From Paenibacillus amylolyticus (GTDB lineage Bacteria; Bacillota; Bacilli; Paenibacillales; Paenibacillaceae): 64,000 nt of DNA. The stretch spans positions 5,704,001 to 5,768,000 of the forward strand of contig NZ_CP121451.1 in the NCBI RefSeq assembly GCF_029689945.1, written 5' to 3'. Below are positions 34,383 to 43,955 of this stretch, in pieces. The notes beneath the pieces are model-generated. The model made no database searches, was not told the DNA's origin, and saw only the letters and a program-made list of their open reading frames with translations. The position numbers and the translations under genes are program-made. Numbering within the stretch: the first letter of the stretch is position 1; each line of letters begins with the position of its first letter.

Positions 34383-37300
34383 TGCTGGAACGCTCCTCGA
34401 TAAGTTGTTCTAGCGATAGAAGATGTTTTTCTTTCCCATCCCAATAGTAACGTGCAACAGCGAGTACTGGAGAATCCACAGGTCGGAGAATTTGGGCGAT
34501 GGAGAGTTCATCTACCGTTTCGTAGCAACCCCACAGCACCTGGGAGTTCATAATATAATCGAACTCAAAGTCATGCACAAGTTGAAACATCTGAGCAATG
34601 TTTTCGTTATCGATGCCCGCAAAAGCCTCATCCAAAGAAATGACACGAGGTGCATCAGGCGCGGCATAAGAATATTTGGCAGCTATCGCCGCAAAGAGCG
34701 GCGAGTAGATACTCATCGCCTTTTCCCCACCGCTGAGCTCCCCGAACACTTTGTTTGTGAAGCGCTCCTCTGGAATGCCCTTTCGGGTGATGAACATTTC
34801 AAAGCGGAACCATTTGCGGTAATCCAGCGCCTTTTCATCTCTTCAAACATGGAAAAACTCGCGTCGTCCTTGCACTTTTTTCGAGCTTCATTGATTTTGG
34901 ACATGAAATGCAGGCGCACTTTTCCCTTTTGAGATGGCGTCAGATAGATGGACTCCTTGGATAGGTACGACAACAACTCTGTCGTCGAAATTTGCTCCTC
35001 TTCTTTGCTTGTGAGAGGGATCCATTCGAGCCGCATCTGAATCGTACCTGTTACACGCTGCAGCATCACGTTCGCGTCTTGTTCCCAGCGCTTCGCGGCC
35101 CGCACTTTCTCATGGATCGTAGTACCGACAACATCAATGAGCACCTTTTCAAACAACTTCTGCTCCTCTTCCCGAATATGCCCGAAATGCGCTCAAGTTG
35201 ATCATTCACATCACGGTGTACTTCAAGTGGCGTGTTCTCCACATGCTGAGGCGAAAAGACCAGGAATTGCCGCGAGCAGTTTTGCACAAGGATCTGCCAG
35301 GACGGATTCTCCATGTCTTCAGTCTGAATCTCAAGCGAAATCGTACGCCGCGACGGCTTAAGATTGTAATCCACAAGTTCGTGCTGGGCGTAACCTTCTG
35401 CTTCTTTTAACGCTGAAAGCACTACATCGAACGAGAGTCCCTTACATGATTCTTCCAGTGCCATTACGGTTTCAGAAGCGCTCCGTGGAGGACATACAAA
35501 ACCGAGAGATAGCTCCTCTTGGTACAATTTCATCCACGCATTTAGCAATCGCAGCCGCTCTTCCATCAGCGGATTCTCCTTCGTTTGAGTTTCAATGAGG
35601 CCGCGAATTTTAATCTCTGCTTCATTTATTTGTTTGCGATAAGAGTCTAACCACCCATCAGCCGACTGCGCCGCATTTCTCGCTGCCTCTATCTCCTGTT
35701 TTACGTCCGTATCCCCAAGGTCCTGTATACGCTCACGAAACATCGTTTCATAAGACTTATTCTTCCCGATATCCCGCTCGAGATCCATTTTCTCATCTGT
35801 AAGGTAGTCATAATCACCTGTCAAACGTTCTTTCTCCGACGCAAGATCTGACAGCGACTGATTCGCTGCAAGCCATGCGTTGTGCGCCATGCGGAGATCA
35901 ACGAGTGTATCTTTGTAAAGTGTAAGGTCGCTAAGAGCCTGTTGGTAGCTGGCAAGCTTAAGCGGCAATTCTAACTGCTGCGTAGCATAATAGAGGGCAT
36001 TACGCAAAACTTGTGTTTCGTTGCGGTAGACACGCAAAGCATCTTGAAGCCGTTCTACCACAGAAATTTGAGTGGCGCATTCATGACGCTTGGTTTCATG
36101 GCGTCTAAGCAACTCTTTAAGCCCCTTGAGGGATGGGAACGTTTCCCGTTCCATGACAAGGAGATGCTGTTGCTTTTCTATGGAAAGCTGTTCGGATTCA
36201 AGGTTATATTTCTGGTGCGTCAGTTCATCACGCTGATTTTGCAGTTCTTTCAGCTTGCGTACGCGGATTTGTTCCCGCGCCGATTTGCCAATGTATTTAT
36301 CTTGGTACTGAGGTGCCAGCCCCCCAACCATACCACTGCGGAATTCCCCGTTTTCCAACAAATAACCTTCCTTATGGGGAACAATAGAAATGGTTTGCAG
36401 TACAGTATTAATATCCTCCTCTGTGAGACCGTTGGTTGGCGTCGGACGTACATAAGTCAGTAAATTTTCTCTTTTGTGTGACCCTACTTGCACCACTGCC
36501 ATAGAGGCAGCGACCATGGAGAGATCACTCTCATGTACCACAAGAGCCGTAAGGAGTCCCGCGCGGGTAATAGCATCTTCAATGGCTTCTTTTACAGTCG
36601 GCTGTATGTGTTCCAGAAATTCAACCGTTTCATAAAAATAAGCAGCACGTACGTTTTGTGTACGCAAGCGCTCCATTTCTACCGCTTCCGAAGCTGTAAG
36701 AGCGGGCTCCATCTCCTTTTGTGCAGATAAGGCTTCAGCCTTTCTTTCGGCCTCCTCGATTTGGTCAAGGATAAGACGGATGTAAGCCGCAAGGTTTGCA
36801 TGCTGCTCCTGAAGTGAACGAAAGCGTTTGTCATATAAGAAACTCAGCCAGTCGGTCACCGTTGCTGGAAAGACATCATCCAGAAGATCTCCAATCCCTT
36901 GCAATATTTCCTTCACTTCGAGAAGTTCTGCAGGCTGAATTTGAAATTGTTGAGCGCTTTCTGACCATTCGGCAATGGTATGTTCAACAGATGTTGAACA
37001 TACAGAAATCTCTTTCACTAATATGCCAATCTCAACTTCTATCTGATTGGCACGCTCTTCTTCAGTCGACACATTTCGCTGCATTTGATCCTCATTTTCT
37101 AGGCGAGATTTCAGTGAAAGGAGCTGATCAGCAATCTTTTGTACCTTGCTTCGGTACTCTTGGAGAGTTTCTTGCCAATTTTTAAAAGCTGCGTCTGAAA
37201 AACTTTCGAGGCAAGATTTAAAGTGGTCACGTAAGGTACCGTGGGGTGAGAAGCAGCTCTCGTCCGCAATCAAATCTAGTTCCGAAAGAGCCTTCTCACG

Positions 37301-38470
37301 ACTCTGGACTGCTTTGTATATATCTCCCTCAATCTGCTTAATCCGGCCTTCCACTTGTCGTTGCTGGTTTTCATTCTTCTCTATGGCCTCAGTCTTTCCC
37401 TGCAGTTTCTCCCCTGAATCTCGTAGAGTTTGTCTTACCTGACCTAATTCTTGCTCAAGTGTGAAAATAGGGTGCCCTTGTAGTGATGCTATTTTCTTCT
37501 GCATGGTTTCCTTTATGTTAATTTGTTCTCCCTGCTTCTGCTCCAGCTCTGTTTTGGCCGCGGAGACTTCGACTTCGGTAGCCTTACAATCCTTGATGCG
37601 TTTCATGGATTCATTAAATCGTTTCTCGCTGAACAACAAATGTTTCGCCTTCTCATAGAGAGAAGTTGATTGTAGACGTCATACGCTTCTACCAACTTCG
37701 TAAGGAAACCCAGTTCCTTTTCAAGACGATTTTTCTTTTCTTGCAGGCTATCCATGCTCTCCAGCGACGAAGAAAGCGGCAACAATTCATGTTGCGACAA
37801 TTCTGGAAGGGCATCAGAAAGGACGTTGGACACTTCGCTTGCTTTCACGGCATTAGAGAGCTTCGGACTACGGAGCTGGAGCAACACGCTAATTAGTTCC
37901 TTAAATTCTTGCGTAGTTCTAAATCCATAGATTTCTTGATTCACGAGTTCCACATAACGCTGCTGACTGTCGGTGACTTCCCCGTCTCTACCAATGCGGT
38001 CTGCCAAGTCCCCATAGTAAGAGGAAACTTTTTGGGTTCCCCGTTTATAATTTTTTCATCATACAACTCCATGTCGTACCCAATACGCTTGTTACGAAGA
38101 ATAAAATACCACGTACGCATAGTGTTGTCGCTCTCCGCCTTTTCCCATTCAAGCCGATGCCAACTGTCGTAAAGTTGTTTCCTTTGCGATATTCCATGTA
38201 GAGATATCCCGTACCTTCTTCTCGCTTTGATACATGTTTATTGCCTAGCAATAGATCGATCATCCGTCGATCCTGTGAGCCGAATGGATCAAGACGCGAC
38301 GGGCGCTTATCGCCGTCGAGCAATAACGGCACTGCCATGGTAGTGGATACTGATTTACCAGAACCGTTAGCGCCGCGTACAAAGAGGCGTCCATTACTGA
38401 ATTCAAAAACTGTGTCACCGTGATACCAGAAATTAATGAGACCAAAGCGATTCAAATGGAATGAATTCAA
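34372..38470 (-). CDS. jetC: Wadjet JetC, SMC/MukB-like ATPase (five frame breaks)
   Basis: About 1366 residues when five breaks are bridged: T-runs 38140-38143, 38029-38033, 35169-35170 and 34832-34835 (each one base lost), and the AGAGAGA stretch 37657-37663. N-terminal head: FWYHGDTVFEFSNGRLFVRG then Walker A GANGSGKS (about 34-41) and LLLDGDKRPSRLDPFGS. A long coiled-coil arm with central hinge region follows. C-terminal head: signature LSGGEKA and Walker B VISLDEAFAGID. This matches TIGR02680 SMC-like proteins, the loop-extruding motor of Wadjet. Preceded by jetB (25-bp gap), overlaps jetD. All catalytic motifs survive, and identical errors occur in core genes, so it is probably intact in the organism, but that needs resequencing to settle. 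Confidence 0.85.
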
Positions 38471-38495
38471 TGCCTAATCCCTCCGTTTACATATA

Positions 38496-39638
38496 TTAAG
38501 ATACATATTCCCCTGTAACACGGCCAGCGGCAGAATAGAATACAACCTGATCGTCCGCAAGTGCATCTGCCATGTGAAAGTCAGACATATATCCTATAAC
38601 CTCTCCCCAAATGACGGTCAGAGATCGTTCTGTAAATGATTTGGTCCACCCATGACCGTGCAGATCCTTGATCTCTTGAAACCATACGATTGCCTCATAT
38701 TTCGAACATAGGACATGGCCTTTATGATCAAGAGCTATTTCTTGACCGTTTACCTTATCCCAAATAAGGGTTGCATACTGCACAGTTGCATTGGATATCT
38801 GATCATCTTTCGGATAATAGTCTCCGTAACGACTTTCTGTATGGGTGAGCATCGTCGTACGATGGTATCGTTCAAGGTGCCAATATTCAAACATTTCTGA
38901 TATCATCGCATTCAATCTCTCAAACTCTCCCCTATCTTCCAAAAGCTTGGCTTCCTCTGCAGACAATTCATCGTCATATACAACTGATTCTAAAAATAAT
39001 CTGCGCAGAAGCCTCTGTCTCGGAGTTGTGGTATGAACGATTTCTTTACCAATGTGTTCTTCTAATTGCCTACGATTTTGAATTTTGCTGAGATCAAAGA
39101 AGTATAGCAGTCCGAAATGGCGGAAATAAGGCGTAGTCTGAAACAAAACATCATGACGTTCATCGTCTCGAAACCCGTCTATTTCACGATCCACGACATA
39201 GACGAGCCTTATTTTCACGCAATGTTGCAGAACATCTGCAAAGGCCCTGCGATGCGAACGCTCTTCCCATGCGAAAGGAACGGCTTCTTCCGGGTAATAC
39301 ATACGGATGGCATCACAAGCATTTTGCAACGTAAATTGCCGATCCTCCCCGTTATCTTCCAAGAAAACAAGAAAACAGCAGAAAAAAATATAGTGGAGTG
39401 ATGTTGTAAAGTCGCCAACGCCCATAAACTCCTTCGGCGAGACAGGAATTTTCTCTAGTTTGATAAACTCATTACGCAGGAGTAAACGATATCCGAAGTA
39501 TTCACGCACGATGTCGGAAATGTCTGCTTTTCGAGCAAGAATCTGAAAATATAGGTCAGCCTGCGTGTCCCGATGAATCCAGTGGTAATGAAATAGGGCT
39601 TCAATGCATTCCTGAAGCGCCAAGCGATCTTTATCCAT
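38496..39638 (-). CDS. jetB: Wadjet JetB, DUF2398 subunit
   Basis: A 380-residue protein of the TIGR02678/DUF2398 class, with a start at ATG 39638 (MDKDRLALQECIEALF), six bases after GGAGG, giving an 8-bp overlap with the jetA end. Conserved stretches such as HYHWIHRDTQADLY, REYFGYRLLLRNEFIKLEKIP and the late DKVNGQEIALD / WGEVIGYMSDFHMADALADDQ are typical. It is predicted to be the KITE-like (MukE-like) subunit that, with JetA, loads onto the SMC JetC. That role is transferred from better studied Wadjet types. Confidence 0.8.
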   Translation of the reverse strand: MDKDRLALQECIEALFHYHWIHRDTQADLYFQILARKADISDIVREYFGYRLLLRNEFIKLEKIPVSPKEFMGVGDFTTSLHYIFFCCFLVFLEDNGEDRQFTLQNACDAIRMYYPEEAVPFAWEERSHRRAFADVLQHCVKIRLVYVVDREIDGFRDDERHDVLFQTTPYFRHFGLLYFFDLSKIQNRRQLEEHIGKEIVHTTTPRQRLLRRLFLESVVYDDELSAEEAKLLEDRGEFERLNAMISEMFEYWHLERYHRTTMLTHTESRYGDYYPKDDQISNATVQYATLIWDKVNGQEIALDHKGHVLCSKYEAIVWFQEIKDLHGHGWTKSFTERSLTVIWGEVIGYMSDFHMADALADDQVVFYSAAGRVTGEYVS

Positions 39639-41136
39639 ACTGATCCTCCATAAACACGAATTCGTAATCATTCATTGTCAACGTACCATCGGTGGAACGC
39701 AGGCGAATCCGTTTGCTGGAACGTAACTTAAGAGAAAATCGGCGCCCATCTTCCGTTCGGCTTTTTAAGTTTTTTGTAATCATGGCTTGTCCCAACAGTT
39801 CAAGAAGAAGGTCCCGCACTTCGGGGTACACGACACCGATTTCTTCCAGCGTTATTTTATCTTCCTTGATTAGGCTGTTGAATTGCTCCTGCATCATCCG
39901 AGTTTTCTCCAGATGTTCCTGAACCAGAAGCATCTGTGCTAATGGGTCTTCAAATACAGGCACTTTGGTGCGTCCGCTACGGTTCCCAGGCGTCTTTTTG
40001 TTAAGGGGCAGTTCGAAAGGATCGCATTCCCACACATACTTCGACGTGTCATCCTCAGATTTACGAGGGACTAAAAAGTGTTTTGTAGTGGAAGCGCCAA
40101 ACATCGCGCCAGAAATAGCATGACAGTCTCTTAATTCCGAAGTGTTCGCAAAAATGCGAGCCAGTTCCAAATAGTCATTTTTGCGGCTTTTAAAGTAGTT
40201 GAATTTATCGCTAATCTGATCTGCAATTCGCACAATTTTTTGGATGGTGCCGCGAGTTTGTTCGATGAGAAAACGTGAACTAGCTTTGCGACCGTTGATA
40301 TCCACAAACCACCCTCTAAAACCGAGCCATTCTGCCCTTCTTCGCTCAGAGGTAAGCCCCACCTCAAACGTTTCATCAATCTGCTGCTCCGCTTCGTAAG
40401 AAACAATCACGGAAATTATATGCTCAATCTCGTTTTCATCGATAAACCCCAGGCGCTCTTCGATCAGATCTTTCTTCTCCATAATACCTACCACGAAGTC
40501 GCTTAACAAACGTACAAATTTTTCTTTGTATGGCAAAAAGGACTCCGTGCGAACTAGGCGTTCATATGGTTCGCTGTTCACATGCGACAAAAAGTCAGCG
40601 GTGCCGTTGCGAAGGACTTCAAACCGGGACATGAGGTCGCGCCAGATGTTGCGGATATCGCCCAGCGTCCCGTTGTTCGAAGGTCGCCACTTGCGAAGTT
40701 TGGTCAGGTCCTCTAAAATATGGTCCGTCAATACGCGCTCGAAAGATCCACCGCGAATCGCCTGCAGATTATGCTGCATCTCCTCCAGCGTACGTTCGAG
40801 TGAAATCGTATATTGCGTGACCTCATAATAATTCTTACGTTTATAAAAATCCTCGATGCGCTGTGCGTGAGATTCATCTTGATGGACAATCAAATTGTTC
40901 CATCTTACAAGTGCCTTAAGATCTTCTTCCAATTCTTTCTCGGAATAATCCTTAAAGTGATGTCCAAACTGCTCTGACGTTACTAAGTCGCGATGCACCT
41001 CATCAAGGAACATATAAGAGTTGTATTCCTGACGGTACTTTTGATAGAAAACGTAGCAGATGGGACGGTATCTGTCTGCTTTATTAGGAGCAGACAGATA
41101 CGAAGCCTCTTTTACTGAATTTAAATGAAAACTCAA
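39631..41136 (-). CDS. jetA: Wadjet JetA, DUF2397 subunit
   Basis: A 501-residue protein of the TIGR02677/DUF2397 class and first gene of the operon. The N-terminal winged-helix-like part (RPICYVFYQKYRQEYNSYMFLDEV) and helical middle suit a kleisin-like subunit. The C-terminus has VPVFEDPLAQMLL and the beta-rich tail RRFSLKLRSSKRIRLRSTDGTLTMNDYEFVF. Predicted partner of JetB and JetC. A TTG start at 41136 is the only one that keeps the conserved N-terminus; an ATG slightly upstream is out of frame and hits a stop after five codons. Its stop overlaps the jetB start. Confidence 0.82.
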   Translation of the reverse strand: MSFHLNSVKEASYLSAPNKADRYRPICYVFYQKYRQEYNSYMFLDEVHRDLVTSEQFGHHFKDYSEKELEEDLKALVRWNNLIVHQDESHAQRIEDFYKRKNYYEVTQYTISLERTLEEMQHNLQAIRGGSFERVLTDHILEDLTKLRKWRPSNNGTLGDIRNIWRDLMSRFEVLRNGTADFLSHVNSEPYERLVRTESFLPYKEKFVRLLSDFVVGIMEKKDLIEERLGFIDENEIEHIISVIVSYEAEQQIDETFEVGLTSERRRAEWLGFRGWFVDINGRKASSRFLIEQTRGTIQKIVRIADQISDKFNYFKSRKNDYLELARIFANTSELRDCHAISGAMFGASTTKHFLVPRKSEDDTSKYVWECDPFELPLNKKTPGNRSGRTKVPVFEDPLAQMLLVQEHLEKTRMMQEQFNSLIKEDKITLEEIGVVYPEVRDLLLELLGQAMITKNLKSRTEDGRRFSLKLRSSKRIRLRSTDGTLTMNDYEFVFMEDQYG

Positions 41137-41596
41137 TCAGCAACCCCCATTCTGTGATAGATGCCTACTTATTACATATAAATTTTATAATTCAAATTAA
41201 CATCTTCGTCAAAAATAGAAAAACCCCAGATATGATAATTATCATGATAAATATATTCGACACATAGGTATTTTTTCCTTCAAATTCGAATAACACCCAC
41301 CTTTGGATCTATTAGAGATTTGGCCAAATTCTATCCCACAAGTCCTATATAATAACCGCTGTGCGTGTATGAGCGTTTTTTTAACTAACCAATTGTCCCA
41401 TGAAATACTTCGTGAACTCACTCCATTCCAAGATATTTACGAAAGTGTTTTTTAACAACGAACAACATCAGTGAATTGGCATCGGTAACACAAACGAGGA
41501 CTTTTAGCGGTAGATTCAGACGCCGTTCTCCTCCGCAATCGCAACGTCCGCACGGACTAACCCCCGGGTTCGCCTCCTATGAGCTCCATCAAACAC
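41137..41596. other. Non-coding gap upstream of jetA
   Basis: About 460 bp between the jetA start and the tRNA-Ala terminator. I see no gene, integrase remnant or RNA here. It is AT-rich near jetA and contains the palindrome ATGATAATTATCAT (41232-41245). The half next to the tRNA is less AT-rich. It probably holds the operon promoter. Confidence 0.6.
41232..41245. promoter_or_regulatory. Palindrome upstream of the Wadjet operon
   Basis: ATGATAATTATCAT is a perfect 14-bp palindrome about 95 bp before jetA. The overlapping 15 bases TGATAATTATCATGA match 13 of 15 positions of the Fur-family core. It could be an operator, but in AT-rich DNA this may be chance. Confidence 0.35.
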
Positions 41597-41622
41597 AAAA
41601 AAACACGCCTTTTCAGGCGTGT
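41597..41622 (-). terminator. Terminator after tRNA-Ala
   Basis: On the minus strand, stem ACACGCCT / AGGCGTGT with loop GAAA, followed by seven T. It lies 14 bp downstream of the tRNA 3' end. Confidence 0.85.
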
Positions 41623-41635
41623 TGATGTTTGTGTT

Positions 41636-41711
41636 TGGTGGAGCCTAGGGGGATCGAACCCCTGACCTCATCGCTGCCAGCGATGCGCTCTCCCAGCTGA
41701 GCTAAGGCCCC
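41636..41711 (-). tRNA. tRNA-Ala (anticodon GGC)
   Basis: 76 nt, 5' GGGGCCTTAGCTCAGCTGGG to the encoded CCA. The acceptor stem GGGGCCT/AGGCTCC has the G3-U70 pair that marks alanine tRNA. Anticodon stem ATCG/CGAT encloses CTGGCAG, anticodon GGC. T-arm AGGGG-TTCGATC-CCCCT. All arms pair. Followed by a terminator and by the Wadjet cassette. Confidence 0.95.
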
Positions 41712-41896
41712 GGGATATGAAATAGATAACTTGTCCAGCACTGCAACGTTCCGCAGGCGACTTCTATATCATATAAAATCCAGCTTTCACTGTCAATCAC
41801 TTTTTCATGATTCAAAGTGATTGGAGAAGAACAAACAATTACTCTGGTACACACGGACTGGAACGCCAGACTGCTCTTCTCCCTTTCCCCACTTCA

Positions 41897-42364
41897 CTAA
41901 TCCTCCAGATTGTCTTTGGACAACAAGGATTTCAGTTCTTTCATGAACATATTGATATCTTTGAACTGGCGATATACTGACGCAAAACGGACATACGCCA
42001 CTTCATCGACAGGAAACAATTGTTCCATCAATAGCTCACCAATCTGGCGGCTCTCCACTTCAGCATCGGCTGTATTACGCAGAGACTTCTCTACTTCAGA
42101 TACGATCATCTCAAGCGTCTCAACGGAGACCGGACGTTTCTCACAGGCACGAATAAGCCCGCGGAGAATCTTGTCCCGGCTAAATTCTTCCCGGCTGCCA
42201 TCTTTTTTGATGACAATCAATGGAGTCTCTTCAATCATCTCAAACGTTGTAAATCTTCGGGCACACTGCTCACACTCACGACGACGACGAATGGATCTTG
42301 CCTCGTTGGCCGGACGCGAATCAAGCACTTTGGTACCCATATAACCGCAATAAGGACACTTCAA
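41897..42364 (-). CDS. nrdR: Transcriptional repressor NrdR
   Basis: A 155-residue NrdR, full length. The N-terminal zinc ribbon is [18 protein letters not shown]...[17 protein letters not shown] (four Cys). The following ATP-cone runs [29 protein letters not shown]. It represses ribonucleotide reductase genes when dATP is bound. Its target boxes are not in the window. Lies upstream of the tRNA-Ala gene on the same strand, divergent from the spore protein gene. Confidence 0.95.
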   Translation of the reverse strand: MKCPYCGYMGTKVLDSRPANEARSIRRRRECEQCARRFTTFEMIEETPLIVIKKDGSREEFSRDKILRGLIRACEKRPVSVETLEMIVSEVEKSLRNTADAEVESRQIGELLMEQLFPVDEVAYVRFASVYRQFKDINMFMKELKSLLSKDNLED

Positions 42365-42442
42365 ATCAGATCACTTCCCACGTTTTACTTTTTACCACAT
42401 ATTCCCTGTACTGATTTTGTAATGAAAAATGCATTGCCGACA

Positions 42443-42449
42443 CATAATA
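42443..42449 (+). promoter_or_regulatory. Possible sigma-G -10 element
   Basis: CATAATA, 32 bp before the spore-protein start, resembles the -10 element CATACTA used by forespore sigma factors. A convincing -35 at standard spacing is not evident. Confidence 0.35.
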
Positions 42450-42480
42450 CTTTTACCAACCCGCGAGGAGGTGAACAGCA

Positions 42481-42702
42481 ATGGCACAAAGCAATGGTAA
42501 CTCCAACAACCTGGTGGTAACTAAAGCTTCCGCAGCACTCGAGCAAATGAAATATGAAGTTGCTCAAGAACTCGGAATCAGCATCCCACAAGACGGATAC
42601 CAAGGTAACATGACTTCTTACGAGAACGGTTCGATCGGTGGATACATCACGAAACGTCTGGTAACAATTGCAGAACAGCAATTGGCAGGTCAATACCAAT
42701 AA
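42481..42702 (+). CDS. Small acid-soluble spore protein, alpha/beta type
   Basis: A 73-residue alpha/beta SASP. It has the conserved ALEQMKYEVAQELGI (with the Glu-Leu-Gly region cut by the GPR protease) and GYITKRLVTIAEQQ. These proteins coat forespore DNA and protect it from UV, and are degraded at germination. GAGGAGGTG precedes the ATG. Monocistronic, ends at a hairpin. Direct evidence that the organism forms endospores. Confidence 0.93.
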   Translation: MAQSNGNSNNLVVTKASAALEQMKYEVAQELGISIPQDGYQGNMTSYENGSIGGYITKRLVTIAEQQLAGQYQ

Positions 42703-42728
42703 TATCTGCATCCTAACGTAATACGCAA

Positions 42729-42776
42729 CACAGAGGAGCATGGAGCGGCCGGTGAATAACCGGCCTGCTCTGTGCT
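42729..42776. terminator. Hairpin between spore protein and transglycosylase genes
   Basis: GGCCGG (42747-42752) / CCGGCC (42760-42765) with loop TGAATAA, extended by CACAGAG/CTCTGTG outer pairing. It lies between convergent genes; T-runs are weak. Confidence 0.6.
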
Positions 42777-42789
42777 TCTACTTATATAC

Positions 42790-43353
42790 TCAGAACGTAT
42801 TATAGATCTTTACATACTGATTATAATAATAAATGACCCTTTGTACATAGTGACGCGTCTCACCAAACGGAATATCTTTTACGGTATCGATTGAGCCATC
42901 CCACACACCATCTCTAAGCCAACTGTTTACCTTGCCTGGACCTGCATTATAGGCAGCGATCATGACCACTTCATTGCCCTCGAATTGATCGGAAAGATTC
43001 CGCAGATACCATGTGCCTAATTGAATATTCCGTTCAGGCTCATGCTTCAATTCATCCAGCGAAGTATCAGGAATTTTGGCTTGTTCCAATATCCAGTTGG
43101 CCGTGTCCGGCATCAGCTGCATGAGACCAATGGCACCACGTTTGGATTCCTTGCTTGTCTTGAAATTGGTCTCCACCTTAATGATCGAAGCAATCAGAAA
43201 CGGATCAACCTCATAGCTCTGAGACTGGGCACGAATCTCATCCTTATAGTGAATGGGATAGAACCATGCCATCCAGTTGGTATTCAGAAATAACACCAGT
43301 ACAAAGGACACAAACATCAACAGCAGTACTCGTTTCTTGCGCAATATTCTCAT
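42790..43353 (-). CDS. Lytic transglycosylase (SLT domain)
   Basis: A 187-residue membrane-anchored transglycosylase. An N-terminal transmembrane anchor (VLLLMFVSFVLVLFLNTNW) precedes an SLT/Slt70-like domain: catalytic Glu in IIKVETNF, then GAIGLMQLMPDTA, IQLGTWYLR, and AAYNAGPGKVNSWL. It cleaves peptidoglycan glycan strands to 1,6-anhydro-muropeptides. Four-base overlap with the coaE end (ATGA), so the two are translationally coupled. Confidence 0.9.
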   Translation of the reverse strand: MRILRKKRVLLLMFVSFVLVLFLNTNWMAWFYPIHYKDEIRAQSQSYEVDPFLIASIIKVETNFKTSKESKRGAIGLMQLMPDTANWILEQAKIPDTSLDELKHEPERNIQLGTWYLRNLSDQFEGNEVVMIAAYNAGPGKVNSWLRDGVWDGSIDTVKDIPFGETRHYVQRVIYYYNQYVKIYNTF

Positions 43354-43946
43354 AACAAACCCTTGCGCTGTAGATATGAGTCAATTTGCTTCTCCGTCTC
43401 GGTCCACAAACCGCTGTTATCGATGACAATGTCAGCCAGCTGCTTTTTGCGTTCAATATCCATCTGTACATCCATCCGGGCCTCAGCCTGCGCTGCAGTC
43501 ATACCATCCCGACTCATCAAGCGATCTCGCTGCACCGATCTCGGGACGTATACAACCATGACTTCCTCGAAACCTTCTTCCAGACCCGATTCATAGAGCA
43601 AAGGAATATCAGACACCACAAGTTTATCCGGATGTTGCAATTCGTATGCAGCAGCCCGTTCACGCATCTCACGACGGATCGCCGGATGTGTAATAGCCTC
43701 CAATGCCTTTCGTTCCTCAGGTTGTTCGAAAACAATACTTCCAAGCTTTTTCCGATCCAGTGTTCCATCTTCATTCAGTATGGCTTGTCCGAACCGCTTA
43801 ACAGCGGCGGCCAACACGGGATGCCCGGGCATCATAACTTCCCGGGCAATAACGTCTGCATCGATGAGCAACGCTCCCTTACTGGCGAGATAGGCGGAAA
43901 CACTGCTTTTGCCTGTCGCGATCCCGCCGGTTAAGCCTATATTCAT
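43350..43946 (-). CDS. coaE: Dephospho-CoA kinase
   Basis: A 198-residue CoaE, the last step of CoA synthesis (ATP-dependent phosphorylation of the ribose 3'-OH). P-loop GGIATGKS at residues 6-13, DADVIAREVM, the HP.IR motif in ITHPAIRREM, and DIPLLYESGLE. Ten bp after ytaF. The order polA-mutM-ytaF-coaE is that of Bacillales. Confidence 0.95.
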   Translation of the reverse strand: MNIGLTGGIATGKSSVSAYLASKGALLIDADVIAREVMMPGHPVLAAAVKRFGQAILNEDGTLDRKKLGSIVFEQPEERKALEAITHPAIRREMRERAAAYELQHPDKLVVSDIPLLYESGLEEGFEEVMVVYVPRSVQRDRLMSRDGMTAAQAEARMDVQMDIERKKQLADIVIDNSGLWTETEKQIDSYLQRKGLL

Positions 43947-43955
43947 CGTTTCACC

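Noticed and set aside
32801..41635. Integrase or transposase inside the tRNA-bounded cassette
   Set aside because: Looked in both strands; only the four jet genes and non-coding DNA are present.
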